This document shows, one piece after another, positions 55,782 to 64,000 of a stretch of DNA of 64,000 bases (positions are counted from its first letter, which is position 1; every line of letters starts with the position of its first letter). Position numbers and translations under genes: made by a program. The notes beneath the pieces are model-generated. The model made no database searches, was not told the DNA's origin, and saw only the letters and a program-made list of their open reading frames with translations. This DNA comes from Thalassia testudinum (lineage: Eukaryota > Streptophyta > Magnoliopsida > Alismatales > Hydrocharitaceae), in contig JAZHRO010000013.1 in the NCBI GenBank assembly GCA_037157565.1, forward strand, positions 38,630,501-38,694,500. Direction: 5' to 3'.

Positions 55782-57276
55782 TTGAAGCATAGACATCAAG
55801 CATGCTCAGCTTCGAACATAATAACACAAGATGCTTATTGGGAATGCTTTGGTGAAGACGACTGCAACCTGATCCTCAGTAGTACTATAAGGTGTGACAA
55901 TTTTCCCAGCAGTTAAGGCATCTCTGATAAAGTATCAGTCCATTTCTATGTGTTTTGTCCTCTCATGGAATGCAGGATTATTAGCAATAAAAGTAGCTGC
56001 CTTATTGTCACAATACATGGGAGTAGGTCCACACAATGATACTCCAAAATCTCCAAGGATGGTTCTCACCCACAGAAGCTCACAAGTAGTATGGGCCATA
56101 GCCCTATACTCAAATTCCGTACTAGATCTAGATACAACATTTTACTTCTTGCTTCTCCATATAACAAGGTTACCACCCACATAAGTGCAGTAGCCAATAG
56201 TGGACCTTCTATCTCAGTGTGATCTAGCATAATCTGCATCTGAGTACCCCTAAACCTTAAGATGGTCATGCTTCATTAAAAACAACCCCTTTCCTGGTGC
56301 TTGCCAAAGGTATCTAAGCACCTGACAAACACCATCCCAATGAACTTCTTTAGGAGACTGCATAAACTGACTCAATCTCCCCATAGCAAAGCATATATCC
56401 AACCTTGTGACAGTTAAATGCAGTAGCTTTCCTATCATAACTCGGTACCTGGTGACATCCTCAAGTAGAGGACTCTCTGAAACTCCAAGCGGCGAGGGAT
56501 CCATAGGGATGCTGGCATGTTTGCATCCTAGCATCCCTGTCTCCTTCAGTATGTCAAGCATATACTTCCGTTGTGATAGCACTAACCCCCATCAACATGT
56601 TGCACTTCAACGCCCTGAAAATAATTTATCATTCCTAGATCTTTAATAATGAGTTTCTTTTATTGTATTCTATTCTTGTTCCATCACTCCCGGTAAGTAG
56701 TATATCATCCAATAATAATAATTGATCCTATGGTTTTGTGCATGGTAAAGACAAAAAGATCTGCAACAGATCTAGTAAAGTCAAACTCAAACTAGGCCTT
56801 CCATGTATTGCCTTCATCAATTTGCAAACCTTCGAACACTCCCCCTTAACCACAAAACCAAGTGGTTGATGCATATATACACCTCTTCTTCTAAATCGTC
56901 GTAAAAAAAAGCATTTTCAATATCCAACAAAGAGACAGGCCAGCCCATGTTGATTGCCACAGACAACAATATCCTCACAGAATTTAATTTGGCCACTGGA
57001 GAAAACATCTAAAAGTAATCAATCTCAAAGGTTTGTGTGTAACCATTGCCAACTAATCTGGATTTGTATTTGTCTACTATGCCATCAGAACAAAACTTCA
57101 AGGTGAACACCCACCGACACCCCATAACCGCAACACCAGGGTGTAGGTCAACCGGTTCCCAGGTTCCTCTAGACTGAAGAGCAGACATCTCATGCATGGT
57201 AGAGATCCAGGAGGAATCCTGAAACGCCTCAATATGATTTCTGGGAACTTAACGACTATCAACTACAAGAGACAAT
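55782..57276 (-). pseudogene. Cop-F2 reverse transcriptase and RNase H
   Basis: Left of S-LTR-1 the minus strand continues with MSALQSRGTWEPVDL, VAVMGCRWVFTLKF and RLVGNGYTQTF, then SPVAKLNSVRILLSVAIN and LLDIENAFFYDDLEEEVYI. The YVDD region (about 56650-56730) is decayed. RKYMLDILKETGMLGCKHAS, GKLLHLTVTRLDICFAMGR and RNase H (EIEGPLLATA, shifted) follow to the polypurine tract at 55781. Confidence 0.87.
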
Positions 57277-58998
57277 TGTTGGTATAAGGGCACCACGATT
57301 GCTAATTTTGATTATAACAAGACACTTGTTATTTAACATTTGCATTTGAGCTTATGAGTTTCAGGAAAATGCAAATGGAATCAAGTGTGAAGGAACTCAA
57401 GCTCGCATCCATGGTGGATTGGAGGAGTTTGTTGGAGGAGGAGCTTCGTGTGCAGCGAGAGCTTGAAGACAAGAAGAATAAGATAGACATTTTGTTCTAT
57501 ATAATTTATTCTTGTCGTTATGTTCTTTTATTGCTTAGATTATTTGCTAAAGAGCCTCAAAGTACCCTACAGTAGTCCTAGGATCACATACTCAACCCTA
57601 GGATACTTAGACAAACTCTTAGAGAACTTAGAAACCAAGGTAGGTATCAGACAGCCTGATCAGACGTCCAAACTAGAGATCAAACGTCTTATCTTAGACT
57701 TTAAGATGTCTGATTGTTTGATCAGACGTCCATAACACTTAGGTTGGAAACCCACTCTCTGTCTGTCAGTTTTTGATGTCCAGCCCTTAGTCCAGATGTC
57801 TTAGAAGACGTGTGAGGACCTTACCAGACATCCAACTAGAGGACTGTTGGCTTATCTTAGAGGATTAACCCTTAATCCGATTTACATTTACTTTTAGACG
57901 TCCATAAAGTATCCCAGACGTCTGATAAATAAACGTTAGGATAAAATATGACCCTAATTACTTCTTGTCAAACCTTATAGCCGTTTGAGCCTCGGGAAGT
58001 CCATTCCCGCAATGATTTGTGTTTCTAGACGTCCAGACCTATTGCCAGATGTCTGATCTGTCGTCTGTGCAACTTAACACTAGAACCTTATTTCGATCTT
58101 GACAAAACAAGAAGGCAACCCGTCTAGAATTAGACATCTGATTAGATTCCCAAACGTCTTAAAACACCTCTTTAGACATCCGTCTTGATCTAACTCAGTC
58201 CAAATCTTCCACCCTTTTCGATCAGACGACCAATTCCTAAATCAAACGTTGACTCAGACGTCTGATAACCCTGTCAAAATCATTAATGACCCTGATTTCG
58301 GCTTGTTTTGCCTTGGATCTCCTCCCAACGATTATAGAAGCCTTCCAAAGTCTTCTAAACCCTTCTTAGGGCCTCTATAAATAGAGGGGCACTCTTCTAT
58401 TGTCATACACACCAAGACACACTTAGAGAATACTTCCACCACTATTGTGTCAAAGAAAAGATAATTAAGTAGAGAAGTGTTGTTGCTCTCCAAATTCTTC
58501 TAGCCTACACTAAAGAGCACCATCTTCGCTGCACACCTGCTCTCCCGTCGTTGCATACGAGAGCCTAGTCGTGCCTTCGTGGATCACGCACCTGTGTTGC
58601 CAGCCAACACATTTCCGCCAAAGGGATGTTTTCTTTGCCTATAGTAGCTAATTTTACTTACATACTTTGTGACTCTATAGGATATTGTAATTGTCTTTGT
58701 TTAGATATTCACTTTGCGAATTCTCGTCTCCCTCGCGAGACAAAATACTCCTCGTGAAGAAGAGGGGTTTAAGGCATGTTACCCTCATTTAAGTGACTTA
58801 GATAATGGATTTGATTGACTAGGTCAATCGAGAAATCCTATATCGAAAGGTTTAGGTGGTGATTTTTACCCAGGTTTGGGTTTCCACCTAAAAATCCCTT
58901 ACGTACTTGTGATTGCATTTTTTTCGTAAGATTAATTATTTATATTTCTGCATTTTATTTCGTATCATGTAAATCTCACCCCTCCGTCAGAACCTACA
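57277..58998 (+). mobile_element. S-LTR-1: solo LTR of family S in Cop-F2
   Basis: This 1722-bp insert lies between perfect ACAAT repeats (57272-57276, 58999-59003). It starts TGTTGGTATAAGGGCAC and ends AACCTACA. The first ~160 bp match S-LTR-2 closely (cttgttatttaacatttgc, atgcaaatggaatcaagtg). From 57650 to 58290 it carries about eighteen gacgtc-type words. A TATA-like ctataaatagaggggc lies at about 58375. No coding region is attached. It cuts the Cop-F2 protein between the integrase linker and RT. Confidence 0.88.
57655..58275. repeat. Cluster of degenerate CAGACGTCTGAT palindromes
   Basis: Words such as cagacgtcc, agatgtctgatt, cagacgtccataac, cagacgtctgata, agacgtccagacc and gacgtctgataa recur every ~20-60 bp. 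Many are partly palindromic around GACGTC; variants mostly show CG changed to TG or CA. The same cluster is seen in S-LTR-2 (28480-29130), S-LTR-3 (18980-19470) and S-LTR-4 (17930-18080). Confidence 0.75.
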
Positions 58999-59003
58999 AC
59001 AAT

Positions 59004-60575
59004 AGCCTTCCTGTGGTAGATAAACAATCAAGTAACATATAATTGGAAATAGAATATTTTGCACAAGATCGTTGTGGCTTCTTCTGAGCAATAGGAAGAT
59101 CCACATCAGATATCTCTAGGGGTGTAGGGTCTGGACCTCCATCCGAATCAACAGTGTCAGCAGAGGATTGAGAAGGAATAGTAGATAATGGTTCCATCTC
59201 TTGTATAATGGTAGTAGGATGTCTCCGCTCAAAATGTCAAGGGAAGGTCTCAGTCATAGGCACCTCAAGATGTGTAGGGTAGGATATAAGAGGGTCATCA
59301 TGAGGTGCAAGTGGCTCAAAGGGACCTGGTGGCGCAGTCGTAGGCAAGGGTAAAGGAATCTCAAGAGTAGCATAAGTGTTCTTTCCCATGGTTAAGTAGA
59401 ATGGTATATCCTCAAAGAAAGTAACATTTGTGCTCATGTAAAAGCGATGTGCCACCGGATCAAAGCATTTATACCCTTTCTGAGTTCTAGAATAACCCAC
59501 AAAGACATTTCACAGATCTAGGAGCATGTTTGACCACCTTAAATAAGTAATGGCTCCTAATCCAGACATAAAATAGAATAGGGCACTTTCCCACGGAGAA
59601 CAAAGGATGACACCCGATTAATTAAGAAGGCAACTGTAAGAACAGCATCAGCCAAAACATAGTAGGAACATTCATCTGAAACATGATCGTCCGGACAACA
59701 TGAAGGTGTCACAACTTGCATTCAACCACCCCATTTTGTTGGGATGTATGAACACAAGAAGTCTGATGTATAATACCATGAGACTGAAAAAATTAAGTTA
59801 ACGTAGAGTTAACAAACTCAAGTTCATTATCAGTACAAAACATGCAAACAATAGTGAAAAACTGAGTCATTATTTCATTCATAAAATTTTAATCAAAATA
59901 GGAATTTCGGATTTTTCTACCGAAAACCCCTAAGACTCTTGGCCCAACATTGGCCCCATAGATTAGCATGAACAAGAGAAAAAACGTACTCGATTCTTTT
60001 ATTACTACTGGGAAAAGAAACCATATGATGCTTGCCAAGTTGACAAGCATTGCAAGTAAAGGAATCAGGAATCTCCATATCCGAAAATTGATAACAGAGA
60101 ACAGAGAAGCTAGGATGTCACAATCTACAGTGCCACTGTAAGGCAGAAGTGGCAAAGGCAGCAGCTATAGTGGAATGCTAAGGGGGCAGGTCAAGATAGT
60201 AGAGGCCATCTTGCTCAAGTCTTCCACCAATCTGCTTCATCGTCTGGAGGCCCTGCAAGAAGAAGAAATGATCGTGAAACACTGCTATGCAATTTAATGT
60301 CTTGGTAATTTGGCTAATAGACATTAAATTTAGAGCAAACTTAGGTGTGTGCATAACATCAGATAGTGGTAAAATAGAAGATCACCCAAACCTGTCAAAG
60401 GGGATAGGGCACCATCTACCACTCTAACATGCACAGGAGTAGTCAATGGTTTAAAAGCCAAACAAAGAGTAACATCTCTAGTAATATGAGATGAAGCACC
60501 TAAGTTTGTAAGCCAAGTTGGCATACGAGTCCCCCTGACACTAGTAGCAGTACCTGGCTTATGGGAGATAGGCAA
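59004..60575 (-). pseudogene. Cop-F2 protease and integrase region
   Basis: The protease trace is WLTNLGASSHIT (minus strand, near 60510; DSG is N-L-G). Next come VRVVDGALSPLTGLGD and a decayed integrase zinc part and core (59500-60160, frames shifting). At 59237-59500 the integrase C-terminus reads MGYSRTQKGYKCFDPVAHRF and VTFFEDIPFYLTMGKN. The linker to RT (LEISDVDLPIAQKKPQRSCA) is cut by S-LTR-1 at 59003. Confidence 0.82.
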
Positions 60576-60599
60576 ACCTATAGTAGAAGAGGGCTAAGA

Positions 60600-61560
60600 A
60601 GGCATCAGTCGATTATATTCTTCCTTGGAAATAGTGACTTGTGAAATGACATGCTCCTCCTCCTGATAGTGTTGGCTCTTAGCTCCACCATAAGTAACCT
60701 AATTGGCCTGATGGCCTCGAGAAAAACCATACTTTATCCGGCATCTGTCTACCATGTGGTTTGTCTTGTGACAGTGATCACAAAGCAGGCCACGTCCTCT
60801 ACCATGACCACCTGCTCTCACTCCACGTCCTCTTCCCCTGCCTCCTGGGGTTCCCTTGCCACAACCTATAGCTGCCATGGCCGAGGAATCAGCGACAGAG
60901 ACAGGGTCAGAGATCTCAAGTCTAGATAGGCGAGCATAAATCTGCATAGGTGTAGGGATCTCCTCAAGTGTCATAAGCTGATCCTTAACAAACTTGAACT
61001 CAAGGTCAAGAACTGCAAGCAACTGAACAGAACGAAACGCCTCACATTACTTTGCAATAACAGTGACATCTGTGGAGATTGACTGATACGTATCATGATC
61101 ATCCCAAAGGATCTTCATAGAGCCATAGTATTCGGCAAGTGACATAGTTCCCTTCCAAAAGGAATATAACTCCTCGATTACCCTGTAGAGGTGACTAATA
61201 TTGCTCTTATGAGAATTAATTTTATGAAGAACCTCCCACATCTACATTGCAGATGCATATGACATAACCTACTTCGCGATAGGCTCCTTTATGCTGTTCA
61301 ACATGCAGGTCGCCACCCAATCATTATTTGCCTCCTAGTCGATAGACTTGGCAACAGGTTCATCTTGCGTCAAGATATATTTTTTTCGATGTGATCCCAC
61401 AAATCAGGAAAAAGAGGTAAACCACAGAAGGAAGTTGGTGCCATCTAACTTGATAGAGGTTCCTTGCATAAGGAAAGATGCGTTCAAGGTAGTTATTTTC
61501 CTTGTCGAGTCACCAAAAGCATCCTTCTTGTCTTCCATATCACTCGACTTGTAGGAAAAC
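60600..61560 (-). pseudogene. Cop-F2 gag
   Basis: On the minus strand, pieces read MWEVLHKINSHKSNISHLYR, VIEELYSFWKGTMSLAEYYG, LMTLEEIPTPMQIYARLSRL, then an RGG stretch (GGRGRGRGVRAGGHGRGRG) and an intact knuckle CDHCHKTNHMVDRC at about 60740-60785. Stops separate them. The N-terminal piece near 61554 is the mirror of the Cop-F1 gag start. It is a nucleocapsid homologue. Confidence 0.88.
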
Positions 61561-62168
61561 CAAGATCAGGGGATTTCAATAAAAAATCAAGTCATATAGA
61601 GGTCTGAAACCTTCACAAATTCGCAAATAGTCGCAAAGTCATACCATAAGTAACCACCTGAGGCCCTTGTGGCATTGCAGCCCATGTCTACTGCATGTAC
61701 ACTGCCACCAAGGGCTCAGGCAACCCTAAGGATGGCACCACTGCCAATGGAGAAGACCGCTGGCCTCCTGCGACGATGCTGGGAGGTCCTTAGTGCCCCT
61801 AGCATCAACGTTGGGTGCTGCTAAGGGTAGTGCTAAGCATTGGGAGCAACTGCACACACTGTAGGCGACGCTAGGGCAACGTTAAGGGCGACATTGAGCA
61901 CCATAAGCAACTACACGCACTGTAGGCGACGCTACAGCAACGCTAGGGGCGACGCTGAGCACCGTGAGCAACTGCATGGGGTCAATAGGCCCTCTCTTAA
62001 CGCAGGGAGGAAGCGTTGCAGGTAGATCAAGCCCCGATGAAGGCTCATGCAACCTCCGGTGGCGGTGGTAGTCACCGATAAGGAAGCAGAAGGAAGATCT
62101 AGGGTTTTAGTGGAGGTTTTGGGGCTAGGAATTTGGTGGGATACCCAAACACCGATCTAAGACTGCTG
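61561..62168 (-). other. Cop-F2 leader between primer site and gag
   Basis: This is the untranslated leader on the minus strand. It is GC-richer than its surroundings and includes a local repeat (ctacacgcactgtaggcgacgcta near 61850 and 61912, ~62-bp period). No separate gene is seen. Confidence 0.55.
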
Positions 62169-62179
62169 CTCTGATTCTA

Positions 62180-62315
62180 TGTTAGGTTGAAAATGACATG
62201 ATTCTCATTAAAATAACCCTATGGCCCTTTATATAAAGAGGCACCCAAAGGGAAAGATTACAAGAATGTCCCTATGAAAAATAATGTAATACAAAATAGG
62301 ACATATAACTCAACA
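62180..62315 (-). repeat. Cop-F2 5' LTR
   Basis: This 136-bp partner of 55636-55769 is roughly nine-tenths identical to it by eye. It carries a TATA-like tatataaagg on the minus strand. Confidence 0.9.
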
Positions 62316-62502
62316 AGGACAAAGCACATAGAGATGGATTGTCACTTTATCAGAGATGCTATCACCACTTGTAAGATCGTTACGCCATATTTTGCTACTA
62401 AAGATCAGGTTGCAGATGCATTTATCAAAACACTTCCCAAGAAACGTCTTATGCTTTTGTGTTCCAAGCTGAGCATGCTTGATGTCTATGCTCCAGCTTG
62501 AG
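62316..62502 (+). pseudogene. Cop-F1 RNase H, final part
   Basis: Directly after Cop-F2 and its second AGGAC copy, the reading goes on RTKHIEMDCHFIRDAI, TPYFATKDQVADAFIKTL and SKLSMLDVYAPA. This is the usual copia pol end before the polypurine tract. It restores the block cut at 55635, which proves that the insertion came second. Confidence 0.9.
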
Positions 62503-62508
62503 GGGAAG

Positions 62509-62644
62509 TGTTAAGTTGTATGTCCCAGATTTTGTTTTACGTTATTTTTTGTTAAAGACATTTTTGTAACTTCACCCTTGAGTGCCTCTCTACATAAGGG
62601 GTCCTAAGGTTATTCTAATAAAGGCGTGACATTACAACCTAACA
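62509..62644 (+). repeat. Cop-F1 3' LTR
   Basis: TGTTAAGTTGTATG...CCTAACA differs from the 5' LTR by a scatter of substitutions. It is preceded by CTTGAGGGGAAG. Confidence 0.9.
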
Positions 62645-63080
62645 TAAAACAACCCGCACAAAGTTTTAAGCGGTTTGCCTCCAAAACCTAGTGGTGTTAA
62701 AGAAGTCAGCTTTGAAAGGAAGAGAAATGTTTGACATACTAGTTAGAAAAGATGCAAAGCAACCATCTAAATTAGATATTAGTATATACTTAAGTCGTTA
62801 TGCTATTGAAAATGAGAATGATCAGGGTAGCCTTGATGTTTTAGAATGGTGGAGGTTGAACTCTATCAAGTATTATTTCTTGTCCAAGATGACTTGTGAT
62901 ATTTTGAGCATTTTCGTCACTACGTGGCTTCAAAGTCGGCTTTTAGTGTTGGAGGTCATGGTTTGGATCCACATAGAAGTTCTTTAGCTCTAAAAACTGT
63001 CAAAGCATTAGTTTGTGCAGAAAATTGGATTAGAGAGAATGAAAGACATTCCCAATCCAACCATAAGTCTTTTCATTACG
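62645..63080 (+). pseudogene. hAT-2: C-terminal dimerisation domain (right part)
   Basis: After the second TAAAA copy (62645-62649) the frame continues with PSKLDISIYLSRYAIEN and LDVLEWWRLNSIKYYFLSKM. After a frameshift it reads ASKSAFSVGGHGLDPHRSSL and KTVKALVCAENWIREN. This is the hAT dimerisation domain (L-D-x-L-x-W-W, then S-x-S-A-F-S-x-G-G-x-x-L-D-P-x-R-S-x-L). Together with 50374-50826 it forms the C-terminal half of one element. N-terminal domains are missing. Confidence 0.88.
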
Positions 63081-64000
63081 TTTTGAATTTCTAAATAATC
63101 AAAGAGCTTCATCTTTGGATTGTTATTAAATTTTGTATTAGGAGATTACTTAGAAGAAGAGTAGCATATTTCTTTTCCTAGTGAATTGAAATCTTCTATT
63201 TAAAGTCCGATTTAAGGCATTAAACCACAAGATTCTTTTCTCAATGTTTAACTTTCATTAATGCGTATGATATTTCAGGGAGATTATTTCAATGAAAAAG
63301 AGTTGCATATTTCTTTTCTAGTGAATTGGAATCTTTTATTTGAGATATGATTTGATGTACTAAACCACAATCTATAAAAAAAAATTGACTTTTCTTTTCT
63401 CAATGTTTGATACAAGGCTATAAAGAAGTGATTTATTGATCAATGATCTTTTATCCAATGTGGTTTTAAACAAACATTTGTGGGATCCTTTCTTTTTTTG
63501 TGATCTTCTACCTAATGTGGTGCTATGCAAACTTTGTATTTGTTAATTGATTTAGAAACTTGTTTATAATTAGAATCATATAGTTGTTATGGATATTACT
63601 ACTATGTGATTTTTTTTTGTGTGTAGGCTGAAACCATGTCCTAATGTGTTTGTTTTTCATTTATTATTTAAAATTATATGGTATTTGTTTATTTTACAAG
63701 ATAAGTTAATGTAGGTGAAAGTTTACTTTATCTATTGGATATCATTATACTGGCTTTATAACTCCATACAAGACAATTCTCCTCCCAAAATAGATATAAA
63801 GGTATATGTTGAATATTTTGATTTCTTTCCTCACTTTTCATCTAAAGATGTTCTTGAAATGTTTACGATTTTTCTTTTTATTACAGATTTTATCAACAAA
63901 TGTGAATTTTTCAATAAGTTACTTCAAATTTAGCATGTTCTATGCCATCCATGATACATGCATTGACTTGTGACTTAAGAGGTATTTTTTCTTATTTATA
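63081..64000. other. AT-rich intronic sequence with a diverged tandem repeat
   Basis: Two imperfect copies of a ~130-bp unit are visible at about 63160-63265 and 63300-63415 (shared catatttcttttc, agtgaattg, aaaccacaa, ttctcaatgttt). No transposase, exon or RNA gene is recognised. It is presumably intron of SMC6 upstream of exon a. Confidence 0.5.

Larger units (their letters stand above)
55636..62315 (-). mobile_element. Cop-F2: same-family copia element, inverted inside Cop-F1
   Basis: On the minus strand the 5' LTR is 62180-62315, the 3' LTR is 55636-55769, and the perfect duplication is AGGAC (55631-55635, 62316-62320). The polypurine tract is at 55770-55781 (minus ACTTGAGGGGGAG). The primer site is decayed to TAGAATCAGAG (62169-62179). 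Without the S-LTR-1 insertion it is ~4.95 kb. Its proteins are close relatives of Cop-F1 (shared zinc knuckle CDHCHKTNH and RGG stretch), so the two elements form a large inverted repeat. Confidence 0.93.
50827..62644 (+). mobile_element. Cop-F1: Ty1/copia element nested in hAT-2
   Basis: LTRs 50827-50963 (137 bp) and 62509-62644 (136 bp) run TGTTGAG (or TGTTAAG) ... CCTAACA. Perfect flanking repeats TAAAA (50822-50826, 62645-62649) mark the insertion. The primer site TGGTATCAGAG and polypurine CTTGAGGGGAAG are intact. Without the 6,685-bp Cop-F2 insertion the element is about 5.1 kb, the usual length for copia. Coding order is gag, protease, integrase, RT, RNase H. Stops and shifts throughout mean it is inactive. 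Confidence 0.93.

Noticed and set aside
1067..63080. hAT-1 and hAT-2 as two halves of one transposase
   Set aside because: SMC6 exons in continuous order lie between them, so they must be separate insertions.
1..64000. CRISPR arrays, rRNA and tRNA genes
   Set aside because: None seen; the regular short repeats in S LTRs have irregular spacing and no spacers, and primer sites are only short tRNA complements.

Overview
This window is nuclear DNA of a flowering plant; the species cannot be told from it. No prokaryotic signature is visible. Almost all of the sequence is nested retrotransposon and DNA-transposon debris: Ty1/copia elements with initiator-Met-type primer sites, Athila-type Ty3/gypsy elements with the tRNA-Asp-like primer site, a LINE tail, hAT fragments, MITEs, small TRIM-like LTR elements and solo LTRs.

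Under this debris lies one host gene on the minus strand, a homologue of SMC6 (structural maintenance of chromosomes 6). Five short exons (50289-50363, 50029-50133, 32487-32656, 32302-32404, 8157-8269) join in phase through GT-AG introns and encode the end of a coiled coil, the hinge domain and the start of the second coiled coil. Two introns are small (155 and 82 nt). Two are enormous (17,372 and 24,032 nt) and made mostly of transposons. The gene continues beyond both ends of the window, so the window is the interior of a single transposon-inflated gene.

Left end, 1-8156 (intron after exon e): hAT-1 remnant cut by two MITEs, an Athila LTR fragment, copia Cop-E, and a LINE zf-RVT fragment. 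Intron d/e, 8270-32301: copia Cop-C (TTGTGGA repeats flush on both sides) hosts Cop-D (itself hosting a MITE), an unidentified insert, LTR-family S fragments, and TRIM-1. TRIM-1 is cut by two S solo LTRs, and one of those is cut by the non-autonomous Athila element Ath-A (19536-27068). Intron b/c, 32657-50028: copia LTR remnants, then a hAT-type MITE (TSD GTAACTAT) split by the 11.5-kb Ath-B (35779-47263, TSD CACTC), then TRIM-2 (47633-48940). Right end, 50364-64000: hAT-2 is split by copia Cop-F1 (50827-62644, TSD TAAAA). Cop-F1 is split by Cop-F2, a same-family copy in opposite orientation (55636-62315, TSD AGGAC), and Cop-F2 is split by an S solo LTR (57277-58998, TSD ACAAT).

All transposon reading frames are broken or carry lost catalytic residues; none looks autonomous. 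The SMC6 exons are the only reading frame that looks intact and under selection. The most unusual material is: the intact gene threaded through transposons; the GACGTC-palindrome-rich S LTRs; a short protein segment shared by the two TRIM-like elements; an unrecognised Tyr/Pro/Ser-rich frame in Ath-A; and the inverted same-family nest Cop-F1/Cop-F2. All identities below come from reading by eye; no alignment or database search was run.
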